The notes beneath the pieces are model-generated. The model ran no database searches and was not told the origin of the DNA. It saw nothing but the letters and a program-made list of their open reading frames with translations. A program made the translations under genes and the position numbers. A DNA stretch of 6,313 bases, from NCBI GenBank assembly GCA_964392465.1, contig CAYMPC010000053.1, forward strand, positions 1 through 6,313. Reading direction: 5' to 3'. The DNA comes from JAAXVZ01 sp964392465 (GTDB lineage Archaea; Nanobdellota; Nanobdellia; Woesearchaeales; GW2011-AR15). Position 1 is the first letter of the stretch. Every line of letters starts with the position of its first letter. Shown in pieces: positions 1-6,265 of the stretch.

Positions 1-993
1 ATCTTTTTTCATTTTAAATAAGCCTTTTACTTCATTATCAAGATTATTTTTTATTTTATCTGCTCCCACAATCATTGTCCTGAATTTCACTAATTGAAAG
101 GGTTTTAGATTTTTTCCTAATCTTTCATGTCTGTAGAATGTTGGACCTGGCATTGTTACTTTTATCATAATTGTGATAAAAAGAAAAAGAGGAGATAAAA
201 CAATTAATGCCAATCCAGATAATAAAATATCAATTACTCTTTTGTATTTTACATAGCTGTTTTGTTTGGCATCTGTTCCGCTTATATTTATGACAGGATA
301 ATCTTTGAATTCGTCAAAATTGACTTTATCCATAATCAGATTAAAAGCAGAAGGGATTATTTTCCATGACAGATTCATGTTTTCAATAATTAAACTCATC
401 AACTCCTCTGTGACTTTTTCCTCTGTGACAAAAACAATATCTGCTTTTCCAAGATGTTTTTTTAATTCTTCTATTTTTGTTGTTTGTCCAATATATTTAT
501 ATCCCAACCCTATATTTTCTTTTATCCTCTGGATTAATTCCTCATTCTCCTCTCCAAAAAAATATACTGTCCTTATATCATATCCTAATTTTCTAAATAA
601 AAAAATTAGTTTATAGAGAAATAATCTTGCAAAAACAGTCAAAACTAATGCAATAATAAATCCCAAACTCATATTTAAGATTAAATAATGGACTCTTAAA
701 AGGATAAATAAAGCCAGCATAATGATATATGTAATAAAGAGAGAATATATTATATTCATAAATTGCAATTCGTCAAAAAGATTTCTCTTCTCATTATAAA
801 GCCCAAAAGCAGTATAATTTACAACAAGTATGAGCAGCATAAAAAAAGTCATCCTTACCCAAAAATCATACGTGTCAATAGAAGAAGTTAAGGTAAAAAA
901 AGCAATAACCATTGATAAAATAAACATAACCACATCTGAAAGATAGAGCGACAAAAAGAAAAAAGGCTTCTTTCCATGTAAAATTTGTTTCAT
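1..993 (-). CDS. Polyprenyl-phosphate sugar phosphotransferase (bacterial sugar transferase family), 3' end missing
   Basis: I translated this frame by hand: it is open for 331 codons from ATG at 993 to the window edge, with no stop. The N-terminal third is membrane-rich (hydrophobic stretches near residues 14-35, 47-66, 80-99 and 105-132). A Rossmann-like middle domain follows (about 140-240), then the sugar transferase domain (PF02397 type). That domain starts at KRVIDI (251-256), runs through a membrane segment (about 256-278), and carries the family hallmarks PGPTFYRHERLG (282-293) and FQLVKFRTM (299-307). Family members transfer a sugar 1-phosphate from a nucleotide sugar to a polyprenyl phosphate at the inner face of the membrane, the first step of glycan assembly. 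The catalytic Asp-Glu pair (LDELPQ-type motif) would follow just beyond the edge. The start overlaps the exosortase stop by 4 nt (ATGA), with AAGGA just upstream, so translation is probably coupled. The family is certain; the sugar is unknown. Confidence 0.93.
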   Translation of the reverse strand, partial: MKQILHGKKPFFFLSLYLSDVVMFILSMVIAFFTLTSSIDTYDFWVRMTFFMLLILVVNYTAFGLYNEKRNLFDELQFMNIIYSLFITYIIMLALFILLRVHYLILNMSLGFIIALVLTVFARLFLYKLIFLFRKLGYDIRTVYFFGEENEELIQRIKENIGLGYKYIGQTTKIEELKKHLGKADIVFVTEEKVTEELMSLIIENMNLSWKIIPSAFNLIMDKVNFDEFKDYPVINISGTDAKQNSYVKYKRVIDILLSGLALIVLSPLFLFITIMIKVTMPGPTFYRHERLGKNLKPFQLVKFRTMIVGADKIKNNLDNEVKGLFKMKKD

Positions 994-1943
994 TTTCCTT
1001 TTACTAATTCTTTTTTATAGATAAACTTTTTGATGATGGCGAAGTAAATTATAAAATAGATTATAAATAATATCCAGCCGGCATGTGTATGAAATAATCC
1101 AACAGCAAGTTTTGGATTAACATGGATCCCTACTAAGATTAGTAAGAATATTCTCAAATTATTCACTACAAAGGTTCCGAAAAGCCCAGCAACAAAAGCA
1201 ATAATATAGGGAGTTATTCTTATCCTTTTATAATCAAGCGCAAGTATAACTGCAAACAAGGAGAAAAATAGCATTAAAGATTCTATTCCTGAACAGGGAG
1301 CGCCAATAGAGACAGCAAAACCATCTACACTTAATAAAGTGCCGATAACAGTAACTTCATAATAAGGAGAGAACATTGCAACAAGGAAATTCATAACAGT
1401 TCCTGAAAAAAACATCCAATTGCTCTGAAAGAACATTAATAAAAAATAAAAGACAACAAGCAATATTGCTGTTACAAGCAATTCTAATTTAAACTTTTCA
1501 TAAAACTTTTCAACATAGGGGATTTGGAAAACAGCCAAAAGCAATAAAATAAATGAAACAGCTAAAGCAGCAAACTTTGCAGCTATAATTAAATAAAGAG
1601 GCATCCCCTCAGTTATGCTATATAAATTTGTAATATATCTTAAAGCATATACGCCAGCAACAGAAATTAAAGAACCAATTAATAAGGGAATTGAGTGTTT
1701 ATAATTTATTTTAGGATGGGCTAATTTACCAATTCTTTCTTTTAAATACACAATAAATAATATTCCAACTAATACTATAACTTTCATAGCATCCCCTTTG
1801 CTGAATACCCTGTTTATACCTTGCTCATAAAACATCTTTAATCTATAGTATTCTACAGGAGCCTGAAAAGCTGCCCTAATCACAAAAAGAAGTATAGCAA
1901 AAACAACAAATTTAATTATGAAATTTTTAAGATTTTTATCCAT
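990..1943 (-). CDS. Exosortase/archaeosortase family transmembrane cysteine protease-transpeptidase
   Basis: This 317-residue protein is almost entirely hydrophobic, with eight or more likely membrane spans (near 8-27, 53-67, 86-104, 115-140, 155-172, 218-236, 244-260 and 287-305). The C-terminal half holds the three conserved sites of the exosortase/archaeosortase family: Cys217 in GAPCSGIES, Arg264 in NNLR, and His285 in FHTHAGW. Family members recognise a C-terminal sorting signal (short motif, membrane helix, basic tail) on exported proteins, cleave there, and are thought to pass the protein to a lipid or other anchor. No protein in this window ends in such a signal, so the substrates lie elsewhere. 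The start at 1943 is supported by AGAGGT at 1949-1954, six bases upstream and inside the preceding glycosyltransferase gene, which it overlaps by 8 nt. The family call is firm. The subfamily is not: the long N-terminal membrane region (about 200 residues before the Cys motif) does not let me name one. Confidence 0.93.
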   Translation of the reverse strand: MDKNLKNFIIKFVVFAILLFVIRAAFQAPVEYYRLKMFYEQGINRVFSKGDAMKVIVLVGILFIVYLKERIGKLAHPKINYKHSIPLLIGSLISVAGVYALRYITNLYSITEGMPLYLIIAAKFAALAVSFILLLLAVFQIPYVEKFYEKFKLELLVTAILLVVFYFLLMFFQSNWMFFSGTVMNFLVAMFSPYYEVTVIGTLLSVDGFAVSIGAPCSGIESLMLFFSLFAVILALDYKRIRITPYIIAFVAGLFGTFVVNNLRIFLLILVGIHVNPKLAVGLFHTHAGWILFIIYFIIYFAIIKKFIYKKELVKGK

Positions 1944-3033
1944 TTTTTACCTCTTGATATATCTTTAACTGTTTCTTTGCAATATTCTGCCAATCATAAT
2001 TCTTCTTAACATATTCTTTGCATAATTTTCCAGTCTTTTCTATTAAGCTAGGGTGTTTTATCATATATTTAATTTTATCTCTTAAATCCTCAATATTTTC
2101 TGATTTAAATGAAACACCATATTTTTCCTTAATAACTTCCTGATTTTCCTTTATATCACTCACTAAAGGGCATAAACCATAGCTCATAGCTTCTAATAGT
2201 ACAATTGGCATTCCTTCTAGAGTAGAAGGAAGTATGNNNNNNNNNNTGAATGCTTCCTGTTTATCCTCTCCATATAAAGCGCCTGTGAAAATAATCCTTT
2301 TATCTTCTTTTGCAAGAGACTTCAGTTCATTGAAATAATCTTCAGTATGAGTTGGTTCTCCTATTATTACTAGCTGAACATCTGTTTTTATATCTTTGAA
2401 TGCTTTTATTAAATAATGCAAGCCTTTTTCAGGAACAATCCTGCTTAAAAAAAGAATATACTTTTGGTTTATATTGAATCTTTTTATTTTATTTAAAGGG
2501 ATTTTTTCCTCTATATTGACACCATTTGGTATGTAAGCTATATCTTTGTTATATTTTTCTTTGTAATGTTTCTGGATCTTTTCAGAGACAGAAATTATCT
2601 TATTTGAAAAGGAAATTGCTAGCTTTTCATTTATCTTTAAGTATAATTTCGCCAGTTTGCCCCATTTTTCCCTTTCATAATCCAAACCATGCAAGGTTAC
2701 AATTGTTTTTTTTCCAGTTATTCTTGGTAAAAATGAAAAAAGGGCGTTTCCCATTGCATGATAATGCACAATATCTGCTTTTGAAAACATTGCATTAAGG
2801 CTTGATAGGAAAGAATGCACAATAGCCTCTGTGTGCTTTGTGTTAATAGTAGGAAGGTATTTTAATTTAACACCATTGAATTCATTTGGCCTTTTTATAC
2901 AATAAGGGTTTCTGCAATAAACAGTTACTTCTTGGTTTAATTTAATTAATTCTGTAGAGAGATTTTCAACTACATTCTCTACACCACCTGATTTTGCTGG
3001 TATTCCTCTTAATCCAATCATTGAGATTTTCAT
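1936..3033 (-). CDS. GT4-type glycosyltransferase, interrupted by an assembly gap
   Basis: This retaining GT-B glycosyltransferase (GT4 type) has 365 codons as written. It likely adds a sugar from a nucleotide donor to a lipid-linked glycan at the cytoplasmic membrane face. The N-terminal domain opens with MIGLRGIPAKSGGVENV (5-21), the glycine-rich acceptor-side loop of this family, and has TLHGLD at 113-118. The C-terminal donor domain has the phosphate-binding SRIVPEKG (197-204, Arg198 and Lys203) and a complete E-x7-E motif (Glu273 and Glu281 in EGMPIVLLE). Residues 263-266 are unreadable because of ten Ns; the frame continues correctly on both sides. The start overlaps the HEPN stop in an ATGA, and the stop lies inside the exosortase gene. 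It is about 50 residues shorter than the other glycosyltransferase here, which carries a cysteine-rich insert that this one lacks. Donor and acceptor sugars cannot be told from sequence. Confidence 0.93.
   Translation of the reverse strand: MKISMIGLRGIPAKSGGVENVVENLSTELIKLNQEVTVYCRNPYCIKRPNEFNGVKLKYLPTINTKHTEAIVHSFLSSLNAMFSKADIVHYHAMGNALFSFLPRITGKKTIVTLHGLDYEREKWGKLAKLYLKINEKLAISFSNKIISVSEKIQKHYKEKYNKDIAYIPNGVNIEEKIPLNKIKRFNINQKYILFLSRIVPEKGLHYLIKAFKDIKTDVQLVIIGEPTHTEDYFNELKSLAKEDKRIIFTGALYGEDKQEAFXXXXILPSTLEGMPIVLLEAMSYGLCPLVSDIKENQEVIKEKYGVSFKSENIEDLRDKIKYMIKHPSLIEKTGKLCKEYVKKNYDWQNIAKKQLKIYQEVKNG
2237..2246. other. Assembly gap (10 Ns) inside the glycosyltransferase gene
   Basis: Ten Ns fall just before the ILPS motif of the donor domain. 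Reading frame and family motifs match on both sides, so this is an unresolved join rather than a broken gene. Ungapped comparison with the other glycosyltransferase in the window suggests that the true spacing is six bases longer. Confidence 0.97.
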
Positions 3034-3452
3034 TTTATCAAATTAAACAAAATATTAATTATATTATCAAATTCTAATTTATTTCTTTTTATATATTCTT
3101 CTTTTATAAAGACACCGTCATATGTTGCTCTGTTTCTAGCTTCTTTCAGTTGATGAATTAACTTTGTTTCATAATCATATTCTTTATATTTATATTTGAA
3201 GTAGGAGATTAAACACTCATGATTATCTGCTTTTAATCCTTCTTTTAGTAATAAAGCAATTAAAAGCTCTTTTATTATCTCATAATAATCAACTGCTATT
3301 ATTGAGGCAGTTTCTTCATCTAATTTTATTTGAGGTATTACTTTTAATCTAGCTAAACACATTTTTTTGATTGAATCAATTTTATCTTTGTCTACTTCTA
3401 CTATTTTTATATGCTCATTTAGGCAAACATCCCAATTCATTATTTCTTTCAT
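3030..3452 (-). CDS. HEPN-domain protein, partner of the adjacent MNT protein
   Basis: This is a 140-residue, mostly helical protein. Residues 52-86 (around DYYEIIKELLIALLL and the following NHECLISYF) fit the core helices of archaeal HEPN proteins, and the C-terminal helix carries the signature region EARNRATYDG (104-113). HEPN proteins encoded next to minimal nucleotidyltransferases are usually the ribonuclease toxin of a toxin-antitoxin pair; the partner neutralises them, in the HepT/MntA case by adding AMP to a tyrosine near the active site. Here the usual R-x4-H is R106-x4-Y111, so the expected catalytic His is replaced by Tyr, and the position two residues later is Gly rather than the modified Tyr. 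It may therefore be a weak or inactive nuclease with a regulatory role, or belong to a HEPN subgroup with a different motif. Both ends overlap neighbours by 4 nt (ATGA). The first ATG is preferred over Met5 because it makes the upstream overlap. Confidence 0.82.
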   Translation of the reverse strand: MKEIMNWDVCLNEHIKIVEVDKDKIDSIKKMCLARLKVIPQIKLDEETASIIAVDYYEIIKELLIALLLKEGLKADNHECLISYFKYKYKEYDYETKLIHQLKEARNRATYDGVFIKEEYIKRNKLEFDNIINILFNLIK

Positions 3453-3961
3453 TTTATCTTCAAAAATCCGCTAAGCTTAATTCCGTTTAAGATATTATTG
3501 AATAATTGAGGAGATAACTTATTTAGTTCTGGCTCAAAAAAAAGACTTATTTTATGATTTAATATCTTTTCATATTTTTCTAAATTTATATTTTGTTCTT
3601 TAGCTTGAATAAAAAGATCAATATCACTTTTAGAATCATATTCTCCTTTAGCAAAAGAGCCAAATAAGATAATGCAATTAGGAGAGATTTCTTTTTCCAG
3701 ATAAAAAACAAGACTGCTTTCAAAAATCTTTTTTAAGGCAGCCTGCTGTTTATAAAATTTAAACAATGATTCTGAATCCATTGCAGAATAGCCAGGAAAA
3801 ACACTTTTTTTTTCTTTTTTTACCAAACCTTTTTTTATAAGGATATTTACATGATAACTGACAGCTGTTTTTGATAATTTCAACTGCTTAGCAATACCTC
3901 TAATATGAAATTCTTTTCCTGGGTTTTCAAAAAAGAGCATTAAAATTTTGTCTTGTCCCAT
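3449..3961 (-). CDS. Winged-helix DNA-binding / minimal nucleotidyltransferase (MNT) fusion protein
   Basis: This 170-residue protein has two parts. Residues 1-58 form a winged helix-turn-helix of ArsR/MarR-like shape, with recognition-helix region LSKTAVSYHVNILIKKGLV (29-47) followed by a basic wing. Residues 95-145 are a pol-beta-type minimal nucleotidyltransferase with the motif GS-x10-DxD: Gly101-Ser102 in LFGSFAKGEYDS, then Asp113 and Asp115 in SDIDLF. MNT proteins are the antitoxin partners of HEPN proteins and can transfer AMP to them; fusion to a DNA-binding domain suggests that this one also represses its own promoter. A third catalytic carboxylate is not obvious: the next strand reads HKISLFFEPEL (136-146), where only Glu143 or Glu145 could serve. 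The gene stands directly behind the only promoter seen here, with no strong ribosome binding site, which fits a leaderless or short-leader archaeal mRNA. It overlaps the HEPN gene by 4 nt. Confidence 0.9.
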   Translation of the reverse strand: MGQDKILMLFFENPGKEFHIRGIAKQLKLSKTAVSYHVNILIKKGLVKKEKKSVFPGYSAMDSESLFKFYKQQAALKKIFESSLVFYLEKEISPNCIILFGSFAKGEYDSKSDIDLFIQAKEQNINLEKYEKILNHKISLFFEPELNKLSPQLFNNILNGIKLSGFLKIK

Positions 3962-3966
3962 TTTAT

Positions 3967-3993
3967 AGTCCTATTGTCCTATAAAGTAGGACT
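3967..3993. promoter_or_regulatory. Probable operator: three AGTCCTA/TAGGACT half-sites downstream of the TATA box
   Basis: On the plus strand there is AGTCCTA at 3967-3973, GTCCTA at 3976-3981 and TAGGACT at 3987-3993. The outer pair is a perfect 7-bp inverted repeat; the inner site pairs with 3987-3992 as a tighter 6-bp inverted repeat with a 5-base spacer. The array fills the space between the TATA box and the predicted start site, where bound repressor would block RNA polymerase. The obvious candidate ligand is the winged-helix MNT protein encoded just downstream. Binding is inferred from position and symmetry only. Confidence 0.65.
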
Positions 3994-3995
3994 TA

Positions 3996-4003
3996 TATAT
4001 AAA
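3996..4003 (-). promoter_or_regulatory. Archaeal TATA box with adjacent BRE-like sequence
   Basis: The minus strand reads TTTATATA here, a close match to the archaeal TATA-box consensus. It is preceded by GTAAT and a purine-rich run (about 4004-4016) that could serve as the TFB recognition element. The purine run overlaps the last codons of the radical SAM gene. With the usual 25-27 base spacing, transcription would start near 3973, leaving a leader of only about a dozen bases before the ATG at 3961. It would drive the MNT, HEPN, glycosyltransferase, exosortase and sugar transferase genes. Confidence 0.72.
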
Positions 4004-4004
4004 A

Positions 4005-5018
4005 TTACTCTTTTTTTATTGGCAAAGAAGCGCTTTGTATAGGAGTTTTCTTCTCAACACAGCCGAAATCAATTTCCTTTGAGAATTTATTTTTTAGTAT
4101 CCATTTTATTGCTGTTAATTTTGATTTTTTTATTGCAGGACTAGCTGATCCAACCATCCAGCATTGTTTTGGGCAGTTTTTCACATTCTCTCTTACTTTC
4201 TTTGCCTGTTCGCTATTCCATATCTCATCAAAAGATTGAGTTTTAAGAGAGCCCATCTTCCAGTTCATTCCATTGCATGGAAAAACATCTCCAAAAGGAT
4301 CAACAAAAAAAACATCAGTCCCCATTTCACATGGCAATACTCTTTTATTTCCATTTATATAATTGATTAACCCATAATTGAAATAAGCCCTAAACCAGTT
4401 TTTTGGCTTATTTGAATGAAGCAGTTCTTTTGTCAACTGCTTGAATTCATCTGTTATTGCTTTTTCATCTTGAAATTTATTGTCAAATTTATGAAAATAA
4501 TAGGTATTGTGCATTGCTGCTGTTGCAAACTCCAATTTTAGCCAGTTAGCTAAGTGATATAGCTCTAAAAGATCCTTTGAATTATGATTTCCCACAGTTA
4601 TCCCAAAACCAATATCTTTGAAGCCCATCTGGTGGAGATTTATTAAAGTTCTTATACCATGATCAAAGCCATCTTTCATCCCTCTAACTTCATCATTTGT
4701 CTTTGGCAGGCCCTCTAATGACACCCTTACACCAATTTTAGGGAATTTTTTTGCAACCTCTATAATCTTCTCAGTATAAAAACCATTAGTTGAGATGACT
4801 AATCTCTTTGTTTTAGGCAGTATCACTTCAATTATCTTATCAATATCCTGCCTTAAGAAAGGCTCTCCTCCTGTTATATTTGCGAACTTCAATCCAGAAG
4901 GTATTTTTTTCAAATCATCAACAGTAACTTCATCCTTATTCTTAGAAGGAAACTTCCATATATTGCACATCTTGCATTGTGCATTGCATTTATAGGTTAT
5001 TGCGATTAGTGCTTCCAT
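4005..5018 (-). CDS. Radical SAM protein with short SPASM-like C-terminal domain
   Basis: This 337-residue enzyme has the radical SAM cluster motif C-x3-C-x2-C at Cys11, Cys15 and Cys18 (YKCNAQCKMCNIW), only ten residues from the start, as is usual for this superfamily. The SAM-contacting GGEP is at 50-53, STNG at 76-79, and an RVSLEG strand at 98-103. The C-terminal part has four cysteines in a SPASM-like setting: Cys230 (LPCEMGTD), Cys248 (FPCNGM) after a VDPFGDV turn, Cys282 and Cys286 (NCPKQC). This could hold one auxiliary iron-sulfur cluster. SPASM proteins modify peptides, sugars or other small molecules by radical chemistry; the substrate here is unknown, though the neighbours suggest glycan or surface-protein modification. 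AGAGG at 5026-5030, seven bases upstream of the ATG, supports the start, which lies 13 nt inside the preceding glycosyltransferase gene. The stop abuts the internal promoter. Confidence 0.9.
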   Translation of the reverse strand: MEALIAITYKCNAQCKMCNIWKFPSKNKDEVTVDDLKKIPSGLKFANITGGEPFLRQDIDKIIEVILPKTKRLVISTNGFYTEKIIEVAKKFPKIGVRVSLEGLPKTNDEVRGMKDGFDHGIRTLINLHQMGFKDIGFGITVGNHNSKDLLELYHLANWLKLEFATAAMHNTYYFHKFDNKFQDEKAITDEFKQLTKELLHSNKPKNWFRAYFNYGLINYINGNKRVLPCEMGTDVFFVDPFGDVFPCNGMNWKMGSLKTQSFDEIWNSEQAKKVRENVKNCPKQCWMVGSASPAIKKSKLTAIKWILKNKFSKEIDFGCVEKKTPIQSASLPIKKE

Positions 5019-6262
5019 TTTTTTGCCTCTTTTAGTGATTTTTCAAATAAGTCTATTAATTTATTATAATGATTCTCTGGAGTATATTTATTTTTTGCTT
5101 CATGATAGCTGTTTTTACCTAATTTTTTACATAATTCTGTATTATTAAAGAGTATTTGAATCTTATGTTTAATTTGTGCTATATCTCCGGGTTCAAAAAG
5201 CAAACCATTATAATTGTCTTTTACTATTTCTTTTAAAGAACCTATATTTGATGCCAATATTGGTTTACTATATATCATTGCTTCTAAAGCTACATTTGGC
5301 AGATTATCATACCAAATTACAGGAAGTATTACGCTTCTAGACTTTTTATAAATCTCATCTAGTTCTTTTCCATAAACAGCACCTACTAATTCAACATTTT
5401 TTATATTATTTGAGTTAATATAATCTTGGAGTTTTTTTTCATAATTTGTACTGGATTTGCCTACTATCTTTAGGTTATATTTTGTATCTTGAACAGCTTT
5501 TATTGCATCTAAGACACCTTTTTCTTCTTCTAATCTGCCTACATAAAGAAGATAGTTTCCAACTTTAGGGTTATATTTTTCATTTATTTCTATAAAGGTA
5601 GGTATATTAATTAGTTTATTTTTATTGAATTTTTTATTTAACTTGGTTAGTGTAAATTCTGAAGGTGCAATAATATAATCTACTTTGTCATATATATGCA
5701 TTAACCTATGATAATACATTGCAGAGACTTTAATAACAGAGCCAAATAATGAATCTTTTACACACTTGTATTTTATTCCACATAACAACGATTTATTTAT
5801 ACATTCCTCGCATACTTTTCCCTTTCTTAATAATAAAGCATTAGGACATACAAGGAAAAAATCAGATACTCTCATTATTACAGGGAGATTATACTTTTTA
5901 CATGCATCTATTATGCTTGGAGAAAGTTTATTATAATGATGCAGAAGATATGCAATATCAGGTTTAGTTTCTTCAATTAATCTTTCAAGTTTTTTCTTTA
6001 CTTCCCTAGAATAAAATTGCCTGTCAATAATCTGCATAAAGGTTTTAGGTGTTTTCTTATATTCTTCAAAATAAACCTTGTCCTCTCCCCCAATAGGCTC
6101 AACAAAATACTTTTCATATTCTGTTTGAACATTTCTACTAGATTTTATAGAGAAAGGAATAACTTCATGACCTTTTTTTTCCAAAAGTTCCTTAACTGAG
6201 AACATATACTTCTCAGGGCCTCCTGAAAGGAAATATCTGTAGTTAATTAGTAGGATTCTCAT
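5006..6262 (-). CDS. GT4-type glycosyltransferase with cysteine-rich insert
   Basis: This 418-residue GT-B glycosyltransferase probably extends a lipid-linked glycan on the cytoplasmic side. The N-terminal domain begins MRILLINYRYFLSGGPEKY, with the glycine loop at 13-19, and has LLHHYNKL at 106-113. A segment from 139 to 167 holds five cysteines (139, 151, 154, 161, 167), beginning CPNALLLRKGKVCEEC; I recall the same pattern in many capsule and O-antigen GT4 enzymes, where it may bind a metal. The donor domain has YVGRLEEEKG (240-249, Arg243 and Lys248) and the E-x7-E region as WYDNLPNVALE, with Asp319 in place of the first Glu and Glu327 as the second. GTGAG lies about seven bases upstream of the chosen ATG, and an in-frame TAA two codons before it excludes a longer protein. 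No promoter is visible in the 51 bases upstream, so it is probably internal to an operon that continues past the right edge. Confidence 0.92.
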   Translation of the reverse strand: MRILLINYRYFLSGGPEKYMFSVKELLEKKGHEVIPFSIKSSRNVQTEYEKYFVEPIGGEDKVYFEEYKKTPKTFMQIIDRQFYSREVKKKLERLIEETKPDIAYLLHHYNKLSPSIIDACKKYNLPVIMRVSDFFLVCPNALLLRKGKVCEECINKSLLCGIKYKCVKDSLFGSVIKVSAMYYHRLMHIYDKVDYIIAPSEFTLTKLNKKFNKNKLINIPTFIEINEKYNPKVGNYLLYVGRLEEEKGVLDAIKAVQDTKYNLKIVGKSSTNYEKKLQDYINSNNIKNVELVGAVYGKELDEIYKKSRSVILPVIWYDNLPNVALEAMIYSKPILASNIGSLKEIVKDNYNGLLFEPGDIAQIKHKIQILFNNTELCKKLGKNSYHEAKNKYTPENHYNKLIDLFEKSLKEAKKWKH

Positions 6263-6265
6263 CTT

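Noticed and set aside
305..616. Plus-strand open frame of 103 codons
   Set aside because: It lies wholly opposite the sugar transferase coding frame, whose minus-strand translation shows clear family motifs; the plus-strand protein is low-complexity and matches nothing I recognise.
2237..2246. Glycosyltransferase as a pseudogene with a disrupted donor domain
   Set aside because: The disruption is Ns only; frame and motifs continue correctly on both sides.
2526..2798. Plus-strand open frame of 90 codons
   Set aside because: Antisense shadow of the glycosyltransferase N-terminal domain; no ribosome site or recognisable domain.
3962..4004. The inverted repeat as a transcription terminator hairpin after the radical SAM gene
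   Set aside because: The stem is only 6-7 bp with no following T-run on the minus strand, and it sits directly after a TATA box, so an operator fits better.
4164..4370. Plus-strand open frame of 68 codons
   Set aside because: Antisense to the SPASM-like part of the radical SAM gene; no supporting signals.
4795..4995. Plus-strand open frame of 66 codons
   Set aside because: Antisense to the conserved radical SAM core, which explains the reading frame.
6017..6199. Plus-strand open frame of 60 codons
   Set aside because: Antisense shadow of the upstream glycosyltransferase.
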